Positions 38,141-48,550 are shown, numbered from the stretch's first letter. The stretch: DNA of 64,000 nucleotides from Sphingobium limneticum (GCF_008710155.1 NZ_VYPZ01000006.1:124001-188000), one strand, 5' to 3'. Notes: generated by a model not told the origin, from the letters alone. Made by a program: numbers and translations.

Positions 38141-40129
38141 ATGGGTGATTGCAGGCAAATGGGCAAGACAAACGAACATCCTATGGGTTTTCTGCGGCGG
38201 TTGGCAGGCAACCAGTCGGGGAACGTCATGGCAATGGTCGCCGCGGCGATCATTCCGCTGGCCGCGCTGATCGGCGGCGGCCTGGACATGAGCCGCGCAT
38301 ATATGGCCCGCGCCCGCATGCAGCAGGCCTGCGACTCCGCCGCTCTGGCGGGCCGTCGCGCCATGACCGGATCGTCCATGACCGCCGCCAACATTGCCGA
38401 GGCCCGGAAATTCTTCGACTTCAACTTTCCCCAGAACACATTCCAGACCGCAGACTTCGTACCTGTGATCCAGAGCAAGCCGGGTGAAACAACGACCGTT
38501 CAGGTATCGGCGGAATCGACCATGCCGACCACGCTGATGAAGATTTTCGGTTACACCACCCTACCACTCAGCGTGACGTGCGAAAGCCGGTTCGACATCG
38601 GCAATACCGACGTCATGATGGTTTTGGATACCACCGGGTCGATGGCCTCTTCCATATCGGACGGCAATGGCGGCAGCACCACGCGCCTTGCCGCGCTGAA
38701 GCAGGCGGTGAAGGATTTCTACGATACGCTGGGCGCCGGATCCGACCAGACCGGCCGCATCCGCTATGGGTTCATGCCCTATAGTTCGACCGTCAATGTC
38801 GGCTATCAACTTCCGTCCACAGCCCTTGTCGGTGGCCGGAGTGGCGAAACCTGGACCTATAATAGCCGTCGCATGACCTATTATAACGAGACGCCGCAGT
38901 CATCATCCGGCGGCTCGTCTTCGTCGTCGATCACCTGCTACCGCAAATATAACAGCAATAGTTGCCGAGCGGCGCTCGCGGATGCAGAGAAAGACAGCGG
39001 GAGCAACAGGACGCAAACCCAATGTTATAATTGGGGCAATACGGCCGCCACGCTTAGCGGGTCGGCGCCGAATACAATTACCAAAGTCACATATACCCCC
39101 GAGACATATAATGGCGCGTCGCCCGTCCCTTCATCGGGATCGACTTCCAAATCCTGCGTGCGGCGTGAAACCACCACCACGCATAATAGCGGCTATGCCG
39201 CGCTGCCCGGCTGGGCCGAACTGAAGATCGAATATGGCGATTACGATTTTGCCGTATCGGACTATATCGCCGGCAATTCGGTGCCCAACCCAACCTATTA
39301 TGCCAGCACGCCCAATGATGTGGACGGTCAACCCGTCCCCGCCAACACGACCTGGGCCGGCTGTATCGAGGAACGATCGACCGACAATACGATCACGGCC
39401 ACATCGTCGACAGCCTCCGTTCCGGCAAATGCTCATGACTTGAATGTCAATGAAGCGCCAACCGATACCGACACGCGGTGGCGCCCCCATTGGCCGGAAG
39501 TGGAGTTCACGCGGAGCGGGGCCTATCTTAACGATGCCGATCGTATCAGCGGCGGCTGGAACGCATGCCCCAGCCAGTCGCGCGTCCTGACCAGCTACGC
39601 TAATCGCACGACCACGCCGACCGGCCAGAACAGCAGTTTCAACAGCTATATCGACGGGCTGGTAGCGGTCGGTGGCACCTATCATGACATCGGGATGTTG
39701 TGGGGCGCGCGCTTCCTGTCGCCCAACGGCATCTTCGCCAGCAACAATGCCACCGCCCCCAATGGCTTCAACATCTCGCGCCATATCGTCTTCATGACGG
39801 ATGGTGACATGAGCGCCTATCAAAGCGTCTATGGTGCTTATGGCTATCAGTTGCTGGATGGCCGCGTCGCCTCGACCAGTACGGCCGACACATCGTTGAC
39901 CGCCATCCACAACAACCGCCTGACCATGCTGTGCAATTCGATCAAGGGCATGGGCATCACCGTGTGGGTGATCGGTTTCCGCAACCAGTCGGAAGGGAAT
40001 ATTCAGGCACCGCTGCAAGGGTGCGCCACCTCTTCGAACCACTGGACCATGGCTTATACGGCCTCGGCCCTCAGCCAGAAGTTCAGGGACATCGCCAAGA
40101 ATATCGGTGGTTTGAGGTTGTCGCAATGA
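38141..40129 (+). CDS. TadG-like protein with von Willebrand A domain
   Basis: 662 residues. The N-terminal TadE/TadG-like helix (NVMAMVAAAIIPLAALIGGGLDMSRAYMAR) would anchor it in the membrane, followed by QQACDSAALAGRRAM typical of Tad pilus minor proteins. A vWA domain follows: MIDAS motif DTTGSM in VMMVLDTTGSMASS, and HIVFMTDGDMSAYQS later. Between them is a Ser/Thr/Asn/Tyr-rich insert with several cysteines. Start uncertain (ATG 38141, 38159 or 38183). Overlaps the next gene by 4 bp; three Tad-type genes are grouped but no Tad motor genes are in the window. Confidence 0.85.
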   Translation: MGDCRQMGKTNEHPMGFLRRLAGNQSGNVMAMVAAAIIPLAALIGGGLDMSRAYMARARMQQACDSAALAGRRAMTGSSMTAANIAEARKFFDFNFPQNTFQTADFVPVIQSKPGETTTVQVSAESTMPTTLMKIFGYTTLPLSVTCESRFDIGNTDVMMVLDTTGSMASSISDGNGGSTTRLAALKQAVKDFYDTLGAGSDQTGRIRYGFMPYSSTVNVGYQLPSTALVGGRSGETWTYNSRRMTYYNETPQSSSGGSSSSSITCYRKYNSNSCRAALADAEKDSGSNRTQTQCYNWGNTAATLSGSAPNTITKVTYTPETYNGASPVPSSGSTSKSCVRRETTTTHNSGYAALPGWAELKIEYGDYDFAVSDYIAGNSVPNPTYYASTPNDVDGQPVPANTTWAGCIEERSTDNTITATSSTASVPANAHDLNVNEAPTDTDTRWRPHWPEVEFTRSGAYLNDADRISGGWNACPSQSRVLTSYANRTTTPTGQNSSFNSYIDGLVAVGGTYHDIGMLWGARFLSPNGIFASNNATAPNGFNISRHIVFMTDGDMSAYQSVYGAYGYQLLDGRVASTSTADTSLTAIHNNRLTMLCNSIKGMGITVWVIGFRNQSEGNIQAPLQGCATSSNHWTMAYTASALSQKFRDIAKNIGGLRLSQ

Positions 40130-40722
40130 TCGGCCATCTCGCTCGCTTTTTCACCCGGCTACGCGATCATGCGCGTGGTGCGACGCTGCTGGAATTCGGG
40201 CTGGTCGCCGGGCCGCTGATCCTGACCATCATGGCGATCGGCGACCTCGGCTATCAATCCTATTTGCGCGCCGTAACGCGTGGCGTGCTGGAAAAAGCGG
40301 CGCGCGCCGCTTCGGTCGGAACGCTGAACAACAGTCAGATCGACGCCTATATCGAAGCGCAGATGGCTGCCATCAATTCGAAGAACGGCACGGCGTCGAC
40401 CACCAAGAAAAGCTATTATAATTTCTCCCGCGTCGGAAAACCGGAGAAGATCACCACCGATACCGTGCCACTAGGCACCTATAATGTTGGTGACTGTTAC
40501 GAAGACGCCAATGGCAACGGCAGCTACGATACCAATAGCGGCGCCACCGGCCTGGGTGGCGCGGACGACATCGTCTATTATGAGGTGACGGTATCCATGC
40601 CGCGCCTGTTCCCGTTGGCCAAGATGCTAGGCTGGAGCGCAACGCAGTCCGCCACCGCATCCACTATGGTGCGCAACCAGCCATGGGCGAACCAGACCAC
40701 TCCCGCGATAAAGTGCAACTGA
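40126..40722 (+). CDS. TadE-like pilus/surface assembly protein (1)
   Basis: About 198 residues. ATGA overlap with the TadG-like gene. N-terminus LRDHARGATLLEFGLVAGPLILTIMAIGDL is the TadE-type prepilin-like signal and helix with the conserved Glu after the Leu-Leu; a YQSYLRAVTRGVLEKAARAASVG helix follows. The rest is a small extracytoplasmic domain, with VSMPRLFPLAKMLGW near the end, as in TadE proteins. Probably a minor pseudopilin or adhesion factor of a Tad/Flp system encoded elsewhere. Confidence 0.85.
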   Translation: MIGHLARFFTRLRDHARGATLLEFGLVAGPLILTIMAIGDLGYQSYLRAVTRGVLEKAARAASVGTLNNSQIDAYIEAQMAAINSKNGTASTTKKSYYNFSRVGKPEKITTDTVPLGTYNVGDCYEDANGNGSYDTNSGATGLGGADDIVYYEVTVSMPRLFPLAKMLGWSATQSATASTMVRNQPWANQTTPAIKCN

Positions 40723-40724
40723 CG

Positions 40725-41384
40725 ATGCGTATCAGCCCGCTCTTGGCCCTTCTGCACCGCCTGCGCCGCGACAATCGCGGCCTCGCGCTGATCGAGTTCG
40801 CTTTTTCCCTGCCCGTATTGCTCATCCTGGGTCTGACCGGCCTTGAATGTGCCAATCTGGCGCTGGCCCATATGCGTATCAGCCAAGTCGCCATGCTCGT
40901 GGCCGACAATGCCGCGCGCGTACGCACCTCCATCGACGATGCGGACGTGAATGAAATCATGACCGGCGCGGACTTGTCCACGGATGCGCTGAAGCTCAAG
41001 GCCAATGGCCGGATCTTCCTGTCGGATCTGGAACCCAATGGGAAAACCGGCAGCAACGCTGGCAACTATATCCGCTGGCAACGGTGCTGGGGCAGCGGCA
41101 ACTTCACGTCCAGCTATGGCGTTGCCGGTAACGGCACGAATGACGCGTCAATGAAGGATGGTATGGGGCCTGGCACGACTGCGGCCACGAAGGTCACGCC
41201 GGCCAGCGGTACGGCGGTCATGTTCGTGGAAGTGGCCTATAATTACCAGCCTCTGGTCAGCAGCACGATCTTCGGTCCCAAGATCATCCGTTACACCAGC
41301 GCTTTCAACGTGCGCGAACGGACCGATCAGGACATCAAGAATGCCGGCAATCTGGCAACTAGCGCGAGAGCACTCTGCACCTGA
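40725..41384 (+). CDS. TadE-like pilus/surface assembly protein (2)
   Basis: About 219 residues from ATG 40725, directly after the previous stop (an upstream ATG at 40683 overlaps it). N-terminal RRDNRGLALIEFAFSLPVLLILGLTGLE is again a TadE-type prepilin-like segment; the helix ISQVAMLVADNAARVR and a GTAVMFVEVAYNYQPLVS strand follow. The C-terminal extracytoplasmic part has a cysteine pair. Last gene of the Tad trio; a strong bidirectional terminator follows. Confidence 0.85.
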   Translation: MRISPLLALLHRLRRDNRGLALIEFAFSLPVLLILGLTGLECANLALAHMRISQVAMLVADNAARVRTSIDDADVNEIMTGADLSTDALKLKANGRIFLSDLEPNGKTGSNAGNYIRWQRCWGSGNFTSSYGVAGNGTNDASMKDGMGPGTTAATKVTPASGTAVMFVEVAYNYQPLVSSTIFGPKIIRYTSAFNVRERTDQDIKNAGNLATSARALCT

Positions 41385-41422
41385 GGGTTTCGCCTCAGCG
41401 ACTGAGCATTGACAGACATGAA

Positions 41423-41449
41423 AAAGGGCGGCTGAAATAGCCGCCCTTT
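41423..41449. terminator. Bidirectional terminator between Tad genes and pdhB
   Basis: AAAGGGCGGCT (41423-41433) is the exact reverse complement of AGCCGCCCTTT (41439-41449), with a 5-nt loop and T-runs on both strands; it sits between convergent transcripts. Confidence 0.92.
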
Positions 41450-41472
41450 CCTTTTCCAGCCTTCGGCCGGTC

Positions 41473-42846
41473 TTACTTGTAACAGACCTTCTTGGCCGCC
41501 GCGACCACGCGGGCCGCGTCGATCAGCGCCAGCTTTTCAAGGTTCGCGGCATAGGGCAGCGGCACGTCTTCGTTGGTGACGCGCAGAACCGGCGCGTCGA
41601 GATCGTCGAAGCCCTGCTCCATGACGACAGCGGCGATTTCCGACGCGATCGAGCAGGTCGGCCAGCCTTCTTCCACCACAACCAGGCGGTTGGTCTTCTT
41701 CAGGCTTTCCAGCACCGTCGCGGTGTCGAGCGGGCGCAGCGTGCGCAGATCGATCACTTCGGCGTCGATACCTTCCTCGGCCAGTGTCGCCGCCGCGTCG
41801 AGCGCAAGGCCCACGCCGATCGAGTAGCTGACCAGCGTGACGTCCTTGCCCGGACGCATGATGCGGGCCTTGCCGATCGGCAGGACATAATCGTCCACCT
41901 TGGGCACGTCGAAGCTGCGACCGTAGAGAAGTTCATTCTCCAGGAACACGACCGGATCGGTCGAGCGGATCGCGGCCTTCAGCAGGCCTTTCGCATCAGC
42001 CGCGTCATAAGGCGCGATGACGATCAGGCCGGGAACGGCGGCATACCAGGGACCGTAATTCTGGCTGTGCTGCGCGCCGACGCGGCTGGCCGCGCCGTTG
42101 GGACCACGGAACACGATCGGGCAACGCATCTGGCCGCCGGACATGTAGTTGGTCTTGGCCGCCGAGTTGATGATGTGGTCGATCGCCTGCATGGCGAAAT
42201 TGAACGTCATGAACTCGATGACCGGGCGCAAGCCGCCCATGGCCGCGCCCGCACCGATGCCGGCAAAGCCATATTCGGTGATCGGCGTGTCGATGACGCG
42301 CTTGTCGCCAAATTCGTCGAGCAGGCCCTGCGTCACCTTGTACGCGCCCTGATATTCGGCGACTTCCTCGCCCATCACGAAAACGCGCTCGTCCTTGCGC
42401 ATTTCTTCGGCCATCGCGTCGCGCAGCGCTTCGCGGACCGTCGTCTTGACGAACTCGGTGCCTTCGGGAAGGTCCGGATCCTGCACGGTCGCGCGGGCTT
42501 CGGACGCCAGCTTGGACGTGCCGCTTTCGGCCTTCTTGGGGGCTTCGGCGTCGGCCTTGGGGGCTTCGGCAGCCTTGGGCGCTGGTGCAGGCGCTTCTTC
42601 GCCGCCTTCGCCCGCCATCGTGGCGATCACGGTGCCGACCTTCACGCCTTCGCTGCCTTCGGCGATCAGGATCTTGCCGATCTGGCCTTCATCGACGGCT
42701 TCGAATTCCATCGTCGCCTTGTCGGTTTCGATTTCCGCCAGGATATCGCCCGACTTCACTTCGTCGCCTTCCTTCACCAGCCATTTGGCCAGCGTGCCCT
42801 CTTCCATCGTCGGCGAGAGCGCCGGCATCTTGATTTCGATACCCAT
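41473..42846 (-). CDS. pdhB: Pyruvate dehydrogenase E1 beta subunit with lipoyl domain
   Basis: 457 residues. Residues 1-80 are a lipoyl domain ([20 protein letters not shown], lipoylated Lys in [15 protein letters not shown]), then an Ala/Pro/Glu linker, then the E1 beta core ([50 protein letters not shown]). An extra lipoyl domain on E1 beta is a known alphaproteobacterial feature. With PdhA it forms the ThDP E1 that decarboxylates pyruvate. The ATG overlaps the pdhA stop (TAATG). The E2 and E3 genes are not in the window. Confidence 0.96.
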   Translation of the reverse strand: MGIEIKMPALSPTMEEGTLAKWLVKEGDEVKSGDILAEIETDKATMEFEAVDEGQIGKILIAEGSEGVKVGTVIATMAGEGGEEAPAPAPKAAEAPKADAEAPKKAESGTSKLASEARATVQDPDLPEGTEFVKTTVREALRDAMAEEMRKDERVFVMGEEVAEYQGAYKVTQGLLDEFGDKRVIDTPITEYGFAGIGAGAAMGGLRPVIEFMTFNFAMQAIDHIINSAAKTNYMSGGQMRCPIVFRGPNGAASRVGAQHSQNYGPWYAAVPGLIVIAPYDAADAKGLLKAAIRSTDPVVFLENELLYGRSFDVPKVDDYVLPIGKARIMRPGKDVTLVSYSIGVGLALDAAATLAEEGIDAEVIDLRTLRPLDTATVLESLKKTNRLVVVEEGWPTCSIASEIAAVVMEQGFDDLDAPVLRVTNEDVPLPYAANLEKLALIDAARVVAAAKKVCYK

Positions 42847-43925
42847 TAATATTGCTCCACCAACACGTCGGTATAGAGTTCAGCCAGTTCCGGTTCGGGC
42901 GAGGTTTCGGCGAAGTCGGCGGCTTCCGCCACGACCTTGCGAATGTCCTGATCGATCAGCTTGATATCGTCTTCGCTGACGCCAGCTTCGAGCAGGTACT
43001 TCTTGACGCCCTCGATCGGGTCGGACTTGTCGCGCATCGCCTGCACTTCTTCACGCGAGCGATATTTGGCCGGGTCGGACATGGAGTGACCGCGATAGCG
43101 GTAGGTCTTCATTTCCAGCAGGATCGGGCCATTGCCCTCCTGCACCCATTTCAGCGCTTCTTCGGTCGCGCCGCGTACGGCCAGCACGTCCATGCCGTCG
43201 ACCTGGATGCCGGGGATGCGGAAGCTTTCGCCACGGCGATACAGCTGGTCTTCCGACGACGCGCGGTTGACGCTGGTGCCCATGGCGTACTGGTTGTTTT
43301 CGATCACGAAGATGATCGGCAACTTCCACAGCTCGGCCATGTTGAACGATTCATAGACCTGGCCCTGGTTGGCCGCGCCGTCACCGAAGTAAGCGACGCA
43401 GACGCCGCCATCTCCATTATATTTGTGCGCGAAGCCCAGGCCCGCGCCCAGCGACACCTGCGCACCGACGATGCCATGGCCGCCGAAGAATTTATGTTCG
43501 ACGCTGAACATATGCATCGAACCGCCCTTGCCGCGCGAGATACCCGCTTCACGGCCGGTCAGTTCGGCCATGATGACCTTGGGGTCGATGCCATAGGCCA
43601 GCATGTGGCCATGGTCGCGATAGCCGGTGATGACGCTGTCCTTGCCGGGCACGAGCGCCGACTGGATGCCGACGGCAACCGCTTCCTGACCGATATAGAG
43701 GTGGCAGAAGCCGCCGATGAAGCCCAGGCCGTACAATTGGCCGGCCTTTTCCTCGAAACGGCGGATGAGAACCATCTGCCGGTAGAATTCCAGCAGCTCT
43801 TCCTTGCTGGCCTTGTAATCGGTCGGCGTTTCCGGGCGCGGCCGGTTATGGTCCGCACCGGCAGCGGCGGGTGCAGCCGCCTTTGCCTTTGCGCTTGCAG
43901 CGCGCGGCGTGGTTGGTTTCGCCAA
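42846..43925 (-). CDS. pdhA: Pyruvate dehydrogenase E1 alpha subunit
   Basis: About 359 residues. ThDP motif [21 protein letters not shown] ending in IENN, phosphorylation-loop region [18 protein letters not shown] and the entry [19 protein letters not shown] are standard. I favour TTG 43925 (read as [13 protein letters not shown]), which has AAAGGA 8 nt upstream, over ATG 43988, whose codons run through a 19-bp palindrome. The Ala/Lys-rich N-terminus is a flexible extension. Couples to pdhB by a one-base stop/start overlap. Confidence 0.95.
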   Translation of the reverse strand: MAKPTTPRAASAKAKAAAPAAAGADHNRPRPETPTDYKASKEELLEFYRQMVLIRRFEEKAGQLYGLGFIGGFCHLYIGQEAVAVGIQSALVPGKDSVITGYRDHGHMLAYGIDPKVIMAELTGREAGISRGKGGSMHMFSVEHKFFGGHGIVGAQVSLGAGLGFAHKYNGDGGVCVAYFGDGAANQGQVYESFNMAELWKLPIIFVIENNQYAMGTSVNRASSEDQLYRRGESFRIPGIQVDGMDVLAVRGATEEALKWVQEGNGPILLEMKTYRYRGHSMSDPAKYRSREEVQAMRDKSDPIEGVKKYLLEAGVSEDDIKLIDQDIRKVVAEAADFAETSPEPELAELYTDVLVEQY

Positions 43926-43980
43926 GGCTATTATCCTTTTGCGTGGGGGTAGGATGGAAGGAAGTCCGATATAGCGATAG

Positions 43981-43999
43981 AGTTGCATATATTGCAACT
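43981..43999 (-). promoter_or_regulatory. 19-bp palindrome in the pdhA promoter region
   Basis: AGTTGCATATATTGCAACT: 7-bp perfect arms around a TATAT centre. On the minus strand TTGCAA, an 18-bp gap and TATATC form a possible -35/-10 pair, with the palindrome covering the -35. This is a good operator candidate about 56 bp before the TTG start. The regulator is unknown. Confidence 0.6.
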
Positions 44000-44168
44000 G
44001 CAGACCCCCGGAATCCGGCCAGAACCAATAGCTGTTACCGAAAATTGATGGCTTTGAACGGCCTAGTCACAGACTGGCAAAACGCGCTCGCAGCAAAATT
44101 ACCAACGGAAGGATATGTACGCAAAATCCTTGCGCGGCCGTCACGCATCCGTAACGTCAATGCCCATG

Positions 44169-44480
44169 TCAGTTGAGCGGCACGACCACTTCGTCATGGT
44201 GAATCACCCCCAGCTGACGACGGATCAATTCGTCGCTCAGATCCGGGTCCACGCGGCGTGGATTGAGCAGGTCGACACGATTGCGCAATTCGGCCTGCGC
44301 ATGGCGGGTCTGCTTCAATTCCGCCTGCGCGACGTGCAACTGGCGCGAATAGTCACCCCATGCCAGCACCCCGTTGGCGCCCAGCACGACATAGCCGGCG
44401 AAGAACAGCAGGAGGAGCAGCGCAATCGCAGGGCCGATAGCCGACCACAGGAGGAGACGAAGTTTCGCGATGTGCGCCAT
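44169..44480 (-). CDS. ftsB: Septum formation initiator FtsB/DivIC family
   Basis: 103 residues, a bitopic divisome protein. N-terminal transmembrane helix (LLLWSAIGPAIALLLLLFFAGYVVLG), then the conserved GANGVLAWGDYSRQL and a coiled coil (QLHVAQAELKQTRHAQAELRNRVDLL), ending with LNPRRVDPDLSDELIRRQLG, as in FtsB. Works with FtsL and FtsQ to trigger septal synthesis. It lies between eno and pdhA, a common order in alphaproteobacteria (my recollection), but a strong terminator separates it from eno. Confidence 0.88.
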   Translation of the reverse strand: MAHIAKLRLLLWSAIGPAIALLLLLFFAGYVVLGANGVLAWGDYSRQLHVAQAELKQTRHAQAELRNRVDLLNPRRVDPDLSDELIRRQLGVIHHDEVVVPLN

Positions 44481-44503
44481 AAATCAGAAGAATCACAGGA
44501 AAA

Positions 44504-44543
44504 GGCCGGCCGCAAGCGAAAAATGCATCGCTTGCGGCCGGCC
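44504..44543 (-). terminator. Strong terminator after eno
   Basis: GGCCGGCCGCAAGCG (44504-44518) and its exact reverse complement CGCTTGCGGCCGGCC (44529-44543) form a 15-bp stem; the minus strand continues TTTTCCTG. Located 16 bp past the eno stop. Confidence 0.92.
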
Positions 44544-44559
44544 GAGTCTTTCTTAACTT

Positions 44560-45894
<1,335 letters not shown>

Positions 45895-46065
45895 TTAGCC
45901 AGCGCCTCCCTTATTGGCAATGCAGGGGGTTGCGCAGACGCAAAAAATGCCGATGGTCGAAAATGTAACGGCAACGGAACTGTAGGCCGCCGCGAGGCAT
46001 TTGAACCATGATGCCCGCCGGCCTTGCCGGCCCCATGCCGAATTTGAAAGGGAGATACGAGGACC

Positions 46066-46695
46066 ATGGCCGACACACCGGAAACCCCGCCCGTCAAGCG
46101 CGTGAAGAAGACGGCTGTCGTCAAGCCGACGAAGGCGAAGGCGGCCAAGTCGCCGATTGCCAGCCCCTCCTCGCCCGCCGTGAAGACCGCCCCGGTCAAG
46201 AAGGCCGCGATCCGCAAGGCGCCCGCAGTGAAGAAGCCCGGCAATGGCGCCGCCTCGCATGGCTGGACCGCGCAGATCGCACCGATCAAGGCGCAGGCTG
46301 AAAAGGCGGCCAAGGTCGCCACCGACAAGTTCAACGCGGTCGATTGGAAGGCGCATATCGACCCGATCAAGGAACAGGCCGGCAAGACCGCCAAGTCCGC
46401 CGCCGGCGTCGCCAAGGACAAGACCGGCACCACGCTGCAAAGCCTGGCCAAGCTGATTTCCGACACGGCCGGCACGGTCGATTCCAAACTCGGCCCGCAA
46501 TATGGCGACTATGCCCGTCAGGCGGCGGAATCGGTCGCTGGTGCGGCGGATTCGCTGGATGCCAAGGATGTCGACCAGCTGATCGGCGAAGCGCGCGATT
46601 TCGTGCGGAAAAGCCCGGCGGTCGCGATCGGCGCGGCGGCCGTGGTCGGCTTCGTGCTGATGCGCCTTGCCAAGGGATCGGACGACAAGGCGTAA
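46066..46695 (+). CDS. YqjD/DUF883-like protein with Lys/Ala-rich N-terminus
   Basis: 209 residues. The first ~60 residues are Lys/Ala/Pro-rich and histone-H1-like (KRVKKTAVVKPTKAKAAK), then an amphipathic helical region (QIAPIKAQAEKAAKVATDKF), and a C-terminal VRKSPAVAIGAAAVVGFVLMRLAKG helix as in the DUF883/YqjD family. E. coli YqjD is a C-tail-anchored inner-membrane protein that binds ribosomes in stationary phase; the basic N-terminus here would suit nucleic-acid or ribosome binding. First of a four-gene set. GAGGA precedes the ATG. Confidence 0.7.
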   Translation: MADTPETPPVKRVKKTAVVKPTKAKAAKSPIASPSSPAVKTAPVKKAAIRKAPAVKKPGNGAASHGWTAQIAPIKAQAEKAAKVATDKFNAVDWKAHIDPIKEQAGKTAKSAAGVAKDKTGTTLQSLAKLISDTAGTVDSKLGPQYGDYARQAAESVAGAADSLDAKDVDQLIGEARDFVRKSPAVAIGAAAVVGFVLMRLAKGSDDKA

Positions 46696-46757
46696 GCCTT
46701 CGTTCGATCGCATATTCCGACCGACGCACAGGCCCGCAAGGCGGGGCGGAGGGCTAA

Positions 46758-47162
46758 TTGACTGACGAACCAGCGGATACGGCGGCAACGCTGCCGACCG
46801 ATGGGCAGCCCGACGGCGCGCCCGAAGATCATGCGCGCGACGAAAGCGTGAAAGAGGTGTTGGCGCGGCTCTATGCCGACGGCCGCGCCTATGCCGCCGC
46901 CGAAGCGGAAAAGCAGAAGCTGCGCGCCGGCATCATCGGTACTGGCGTGCGCAACGCCGCCATCTTTGCCGTGGTCGCGCTCATGCTCGCCTTTGCCAGC
47001 ATCATCGCCTTGTTGGTGGGTCTGGTGATCGCACTTTCCCAACTGATGGCGCCGATCTGGGCCACGTTGATCGTGGTGGGCGGCGGATTGCTTGTCACCC
47101 TGCTGCTGCTGCTCGCCGCCAAGGGCTGCATCACGCGCATGAAGAAGGCGATCGCGCCATGA
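46758..47162 (+). CDS. YqjE/Holin-X-like phage holin family membrane protein
   Basis: 134 residues. An acidic N-terminus, helix DESVKEVLARLYADGRAYAAAEAEKQKLRAGI, then two transmembrane helices (IFAVVALMLAFASIIALLVGLVIAL and WATLIVVGGGLLVTLLLLLAA) in the order seen in the Holin-X/YqjE family. It is probably not a lysis holin: its neighbours are DUF883-like, as with E. coli yqjE next to yqjD. Overlaps the next gene by four bases. Confidence 0.75.
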   Translation: MTDEPADTAATLPTDGQPDGAPEDHARDESVKEVLARLYADGRAYAAAEAEKQKLRAGIIGTGVRNAAIFAVVALMLAFASIIALLVGLVIALSQLMAPIWATLIVVGGGLLVTLLLLLAAKGCITRMKKAIAP

Positions 47163-47482
47163 ATCTGGAAAGCCGCTATCGCGCCGCCTGCGATCGGGCC
47201 GACACCGCAAAAGGCCGCCTCCAGCTGACGGCGGAAGAGGCCAAGGCCCGTATCACCCCTGCCCGGCTGAAGCAGGATGCGAAGGACAAGGCGAGTGGCG
47301 CGGTGCGAGGCGGCATCGCCCGGATCGCGGCCAAGGCGCAGCAGCGCCCCGTCGCAATCGGCGCAGCAGCCACCGCCTTCGGCCTCTTTCTCTTCCGTCG
47401 CCCGCTGGCGGCACTTTTCGGGCGGCTGTACGTTCGTTTCAGGAACATAGACGCAGATATTTCGGAGAATGATGATGGCTGA
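47159..47482 (+). CDS. Small YqjK/DUF3618-like protein
   Basis: 107 residues; ATGA overlap with the previous gene. Basic amphipathic helix (DTAKGRLQLTAEEAKARITPARLKQDAKD), then QQRPVAIGAAATAFGLFLFRRPLAALF, a short hydrophobic segment with trailing arginines. This arrangement resembles the DUF3618 or YqjK small proteins that follow Holin-X genes; the exact family is uncertain. Overlaps the next gene's likely start by 8 bp. Confidence 0.6.
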   Translation: MNLESRYRAACDRADTAKGRLQLTAEEAKARITPARLKQDAKDKASGAVRGGIARIAAKAQQRPVAIGAAATAFGLFLFRRPLAALFGRLYVRFRNIDADISENDDG

Positions 47483-48104
47483 CATCCGCGCCCAGATCAC
47501 CCGCGTTCGCGAGGCCGCCAATGATGCGGCCATCAATGCGACGGACAAGATCAAGGACACCACCGACAAGGCCCGCGAAAGCGCCGGCGACCTGATCCAG
47601 ACCGGCCGCGACAAGGCGAGCGAAGCTTACGGGGACGCTAAGGACCGGACCCAGCGCGTCGCAACCCGCGCCAATGAAATCGTCCAGGAACATCCGATCG
47701 TCGCCGTGGCCGGCGCCGTTGCCGTGGGCGCCGTCGTCGCCTGGATGTTCCCCAAGAGCCGCCGCGTGATGAAGGCGCTGCCGGGCCTGGCCGTGACCGC
47801 CGGGTCGCGCGTGCTGGAAGCCGCCGTGGCCGCCCGCGCCGCCGCTGCGGAAGGCGCCGAAACGGTCAAGCAGGGTGCGTCCAGCGCTCTCCATTCCGCC
47901 GCCGACAGCGCAGGCGGCATCAGAAAGAGCGCGGCCAACGCCCTTCATGCGGCCAGCGACGTCGCGGCCGATGCGCGCGACAGCGTGGCGTCCGCCGACC
48001 TGCCGGCCAAGGCATCCAAGCTCGCCGATGAAGTCACCGCGCTGGTCGCGGCCAAGGTCGACGCGCTCAGCGACGCCATCAAGGCACGATTGCCCAAAAA
48101 CTAA
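47475..48104 (+). CDS. DUF883-like, LEA-like amphipathic protein
   Basis: About 209 residues. Start ATG 47475 (MADIRAQITRV), third of three consecutive ATGs, with GGAG 7 nt upstream. A long Ala/Lys/Asp/Glu amphipathic helix (TDKIKDTTDKARESAGDLIQ, KASEAYGDAKDRTQRVATRA), a hydrophobic HPIVAVAGAVAVGAVVAWMF helix, and a second amphipathic part (ADSAGGIRKSAANALHAASD). The 11-residue-like periodicity recalls LEA proteins; the central helix resembles DUF883. Likely envelope-stress or stationary-phase related; inferred only. Confidence 0.65.
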   Translation: MADIRAQITRVREAANDAAINATDKIKDTTDKARESAGDLIQTGRDKASEAYGDAKDRTQRVATRANEIVQEHPIVAVAGAVAVGAVVAWMFPKSRRVMKALPGLAVTAGSRVLEAAVAARAAAAEGAETVKQGASSALHSAADSAGGIRKSAANALHAASDVAADARDSVASADLPAKASKLADEVTALVAAKVDALSDAIKARLPKN

Positions 48105-48209
48105 TCGCGATTGCGGCAAACGCAATCGACGCTTGCCGCTCCTCTCCTTGGCTGATGCCAGCGACGATGCTAAGGCGTCGCCATCAGCCACAGGAGAATA
48201 TAAAAAGCC

Positions 48210-48431
48210 ATGAGCAAAATGCATCTGGTGATGGGCGGCCGCGTAACCAACCCGCAGACGCTGGAATTTCAAGATCTGTCCGCCGTCGATCTGGTTGGCG
48301 TCTATCCCGACTATGCTTCGGCTGAAAAGGCCTGGCGCAGCGCCGCGCAGCGCACGGTCGACGATGCCGAAATGCGCTATGTGATCGTGCATCTGCACCG
48401 TCTGCTCGAACCGGAATTGCCGAGCGCCTAA
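48210..48431 (+). CDS. DUF4170 protein
   Basis: 73 residues matching the DUF4170 family pattern (KMHLVMGGRVTNPQTLEFQD, VDLVGVYPDYASAEKAWRSA, RYVIVHLHRLLEPE). Cytoplasmic, no membrane segment. In alphaproteobacteria this family is widespread, with unknown function. AGGAG lies about 13 nt upstream. It follows the yqjD-like cluster by 105 bp and is followed by a dispersed inverted repeat. Confidence 0.85.
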   Translation: MSKMHLVMGGRVTNPQTLEFQDLSAVDLVGVYPDYASAEKAWRSAAQRTVDDAEMRYVIVHLHRLLEPELPSA

Positions 48432-48439
48432 CAGTTCAT

Positions 48440-48508
48440 CCGTTCGCTTCGAGCGAAGTCGAGAAGCGCCCAGCGCTATCATGTCTCGACTTCGCTCGAC
48501 ACGAACGG
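48440..48508. repeat. Dispersed inverted repeat CCGTTCG...CGAACGG (copy 2)
   Basis: First 29 bases identical to the copy at 21241-21269, then diverging to TCTCGACTTCGCTCGACACG and CGAACGG. Like copy 1 it lies between convergent genes (DUF4170 and rhomboid) and may serve as a terminator. Confidence 0.75.
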
Positions 48509-48550
48509 GCGTTTATCCAGCCAATCTGAAAATCTTCGCCCAGACGGGCG

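Noticed and set aside
43926-43997. Longer pdhA starting at ATG 43988 or TTG 43997
   Set aside because: Would translate the palindrome and promoter-like region; the TTG at 43925 has a proper ribosome site and a sensible N-terminus.
46758-47162. Holin-like gene as evidence for a prophage
   Set aside because: No lysin, integrase or structural phage genes; neighbours fit the yqjD/yqjE arrangement.
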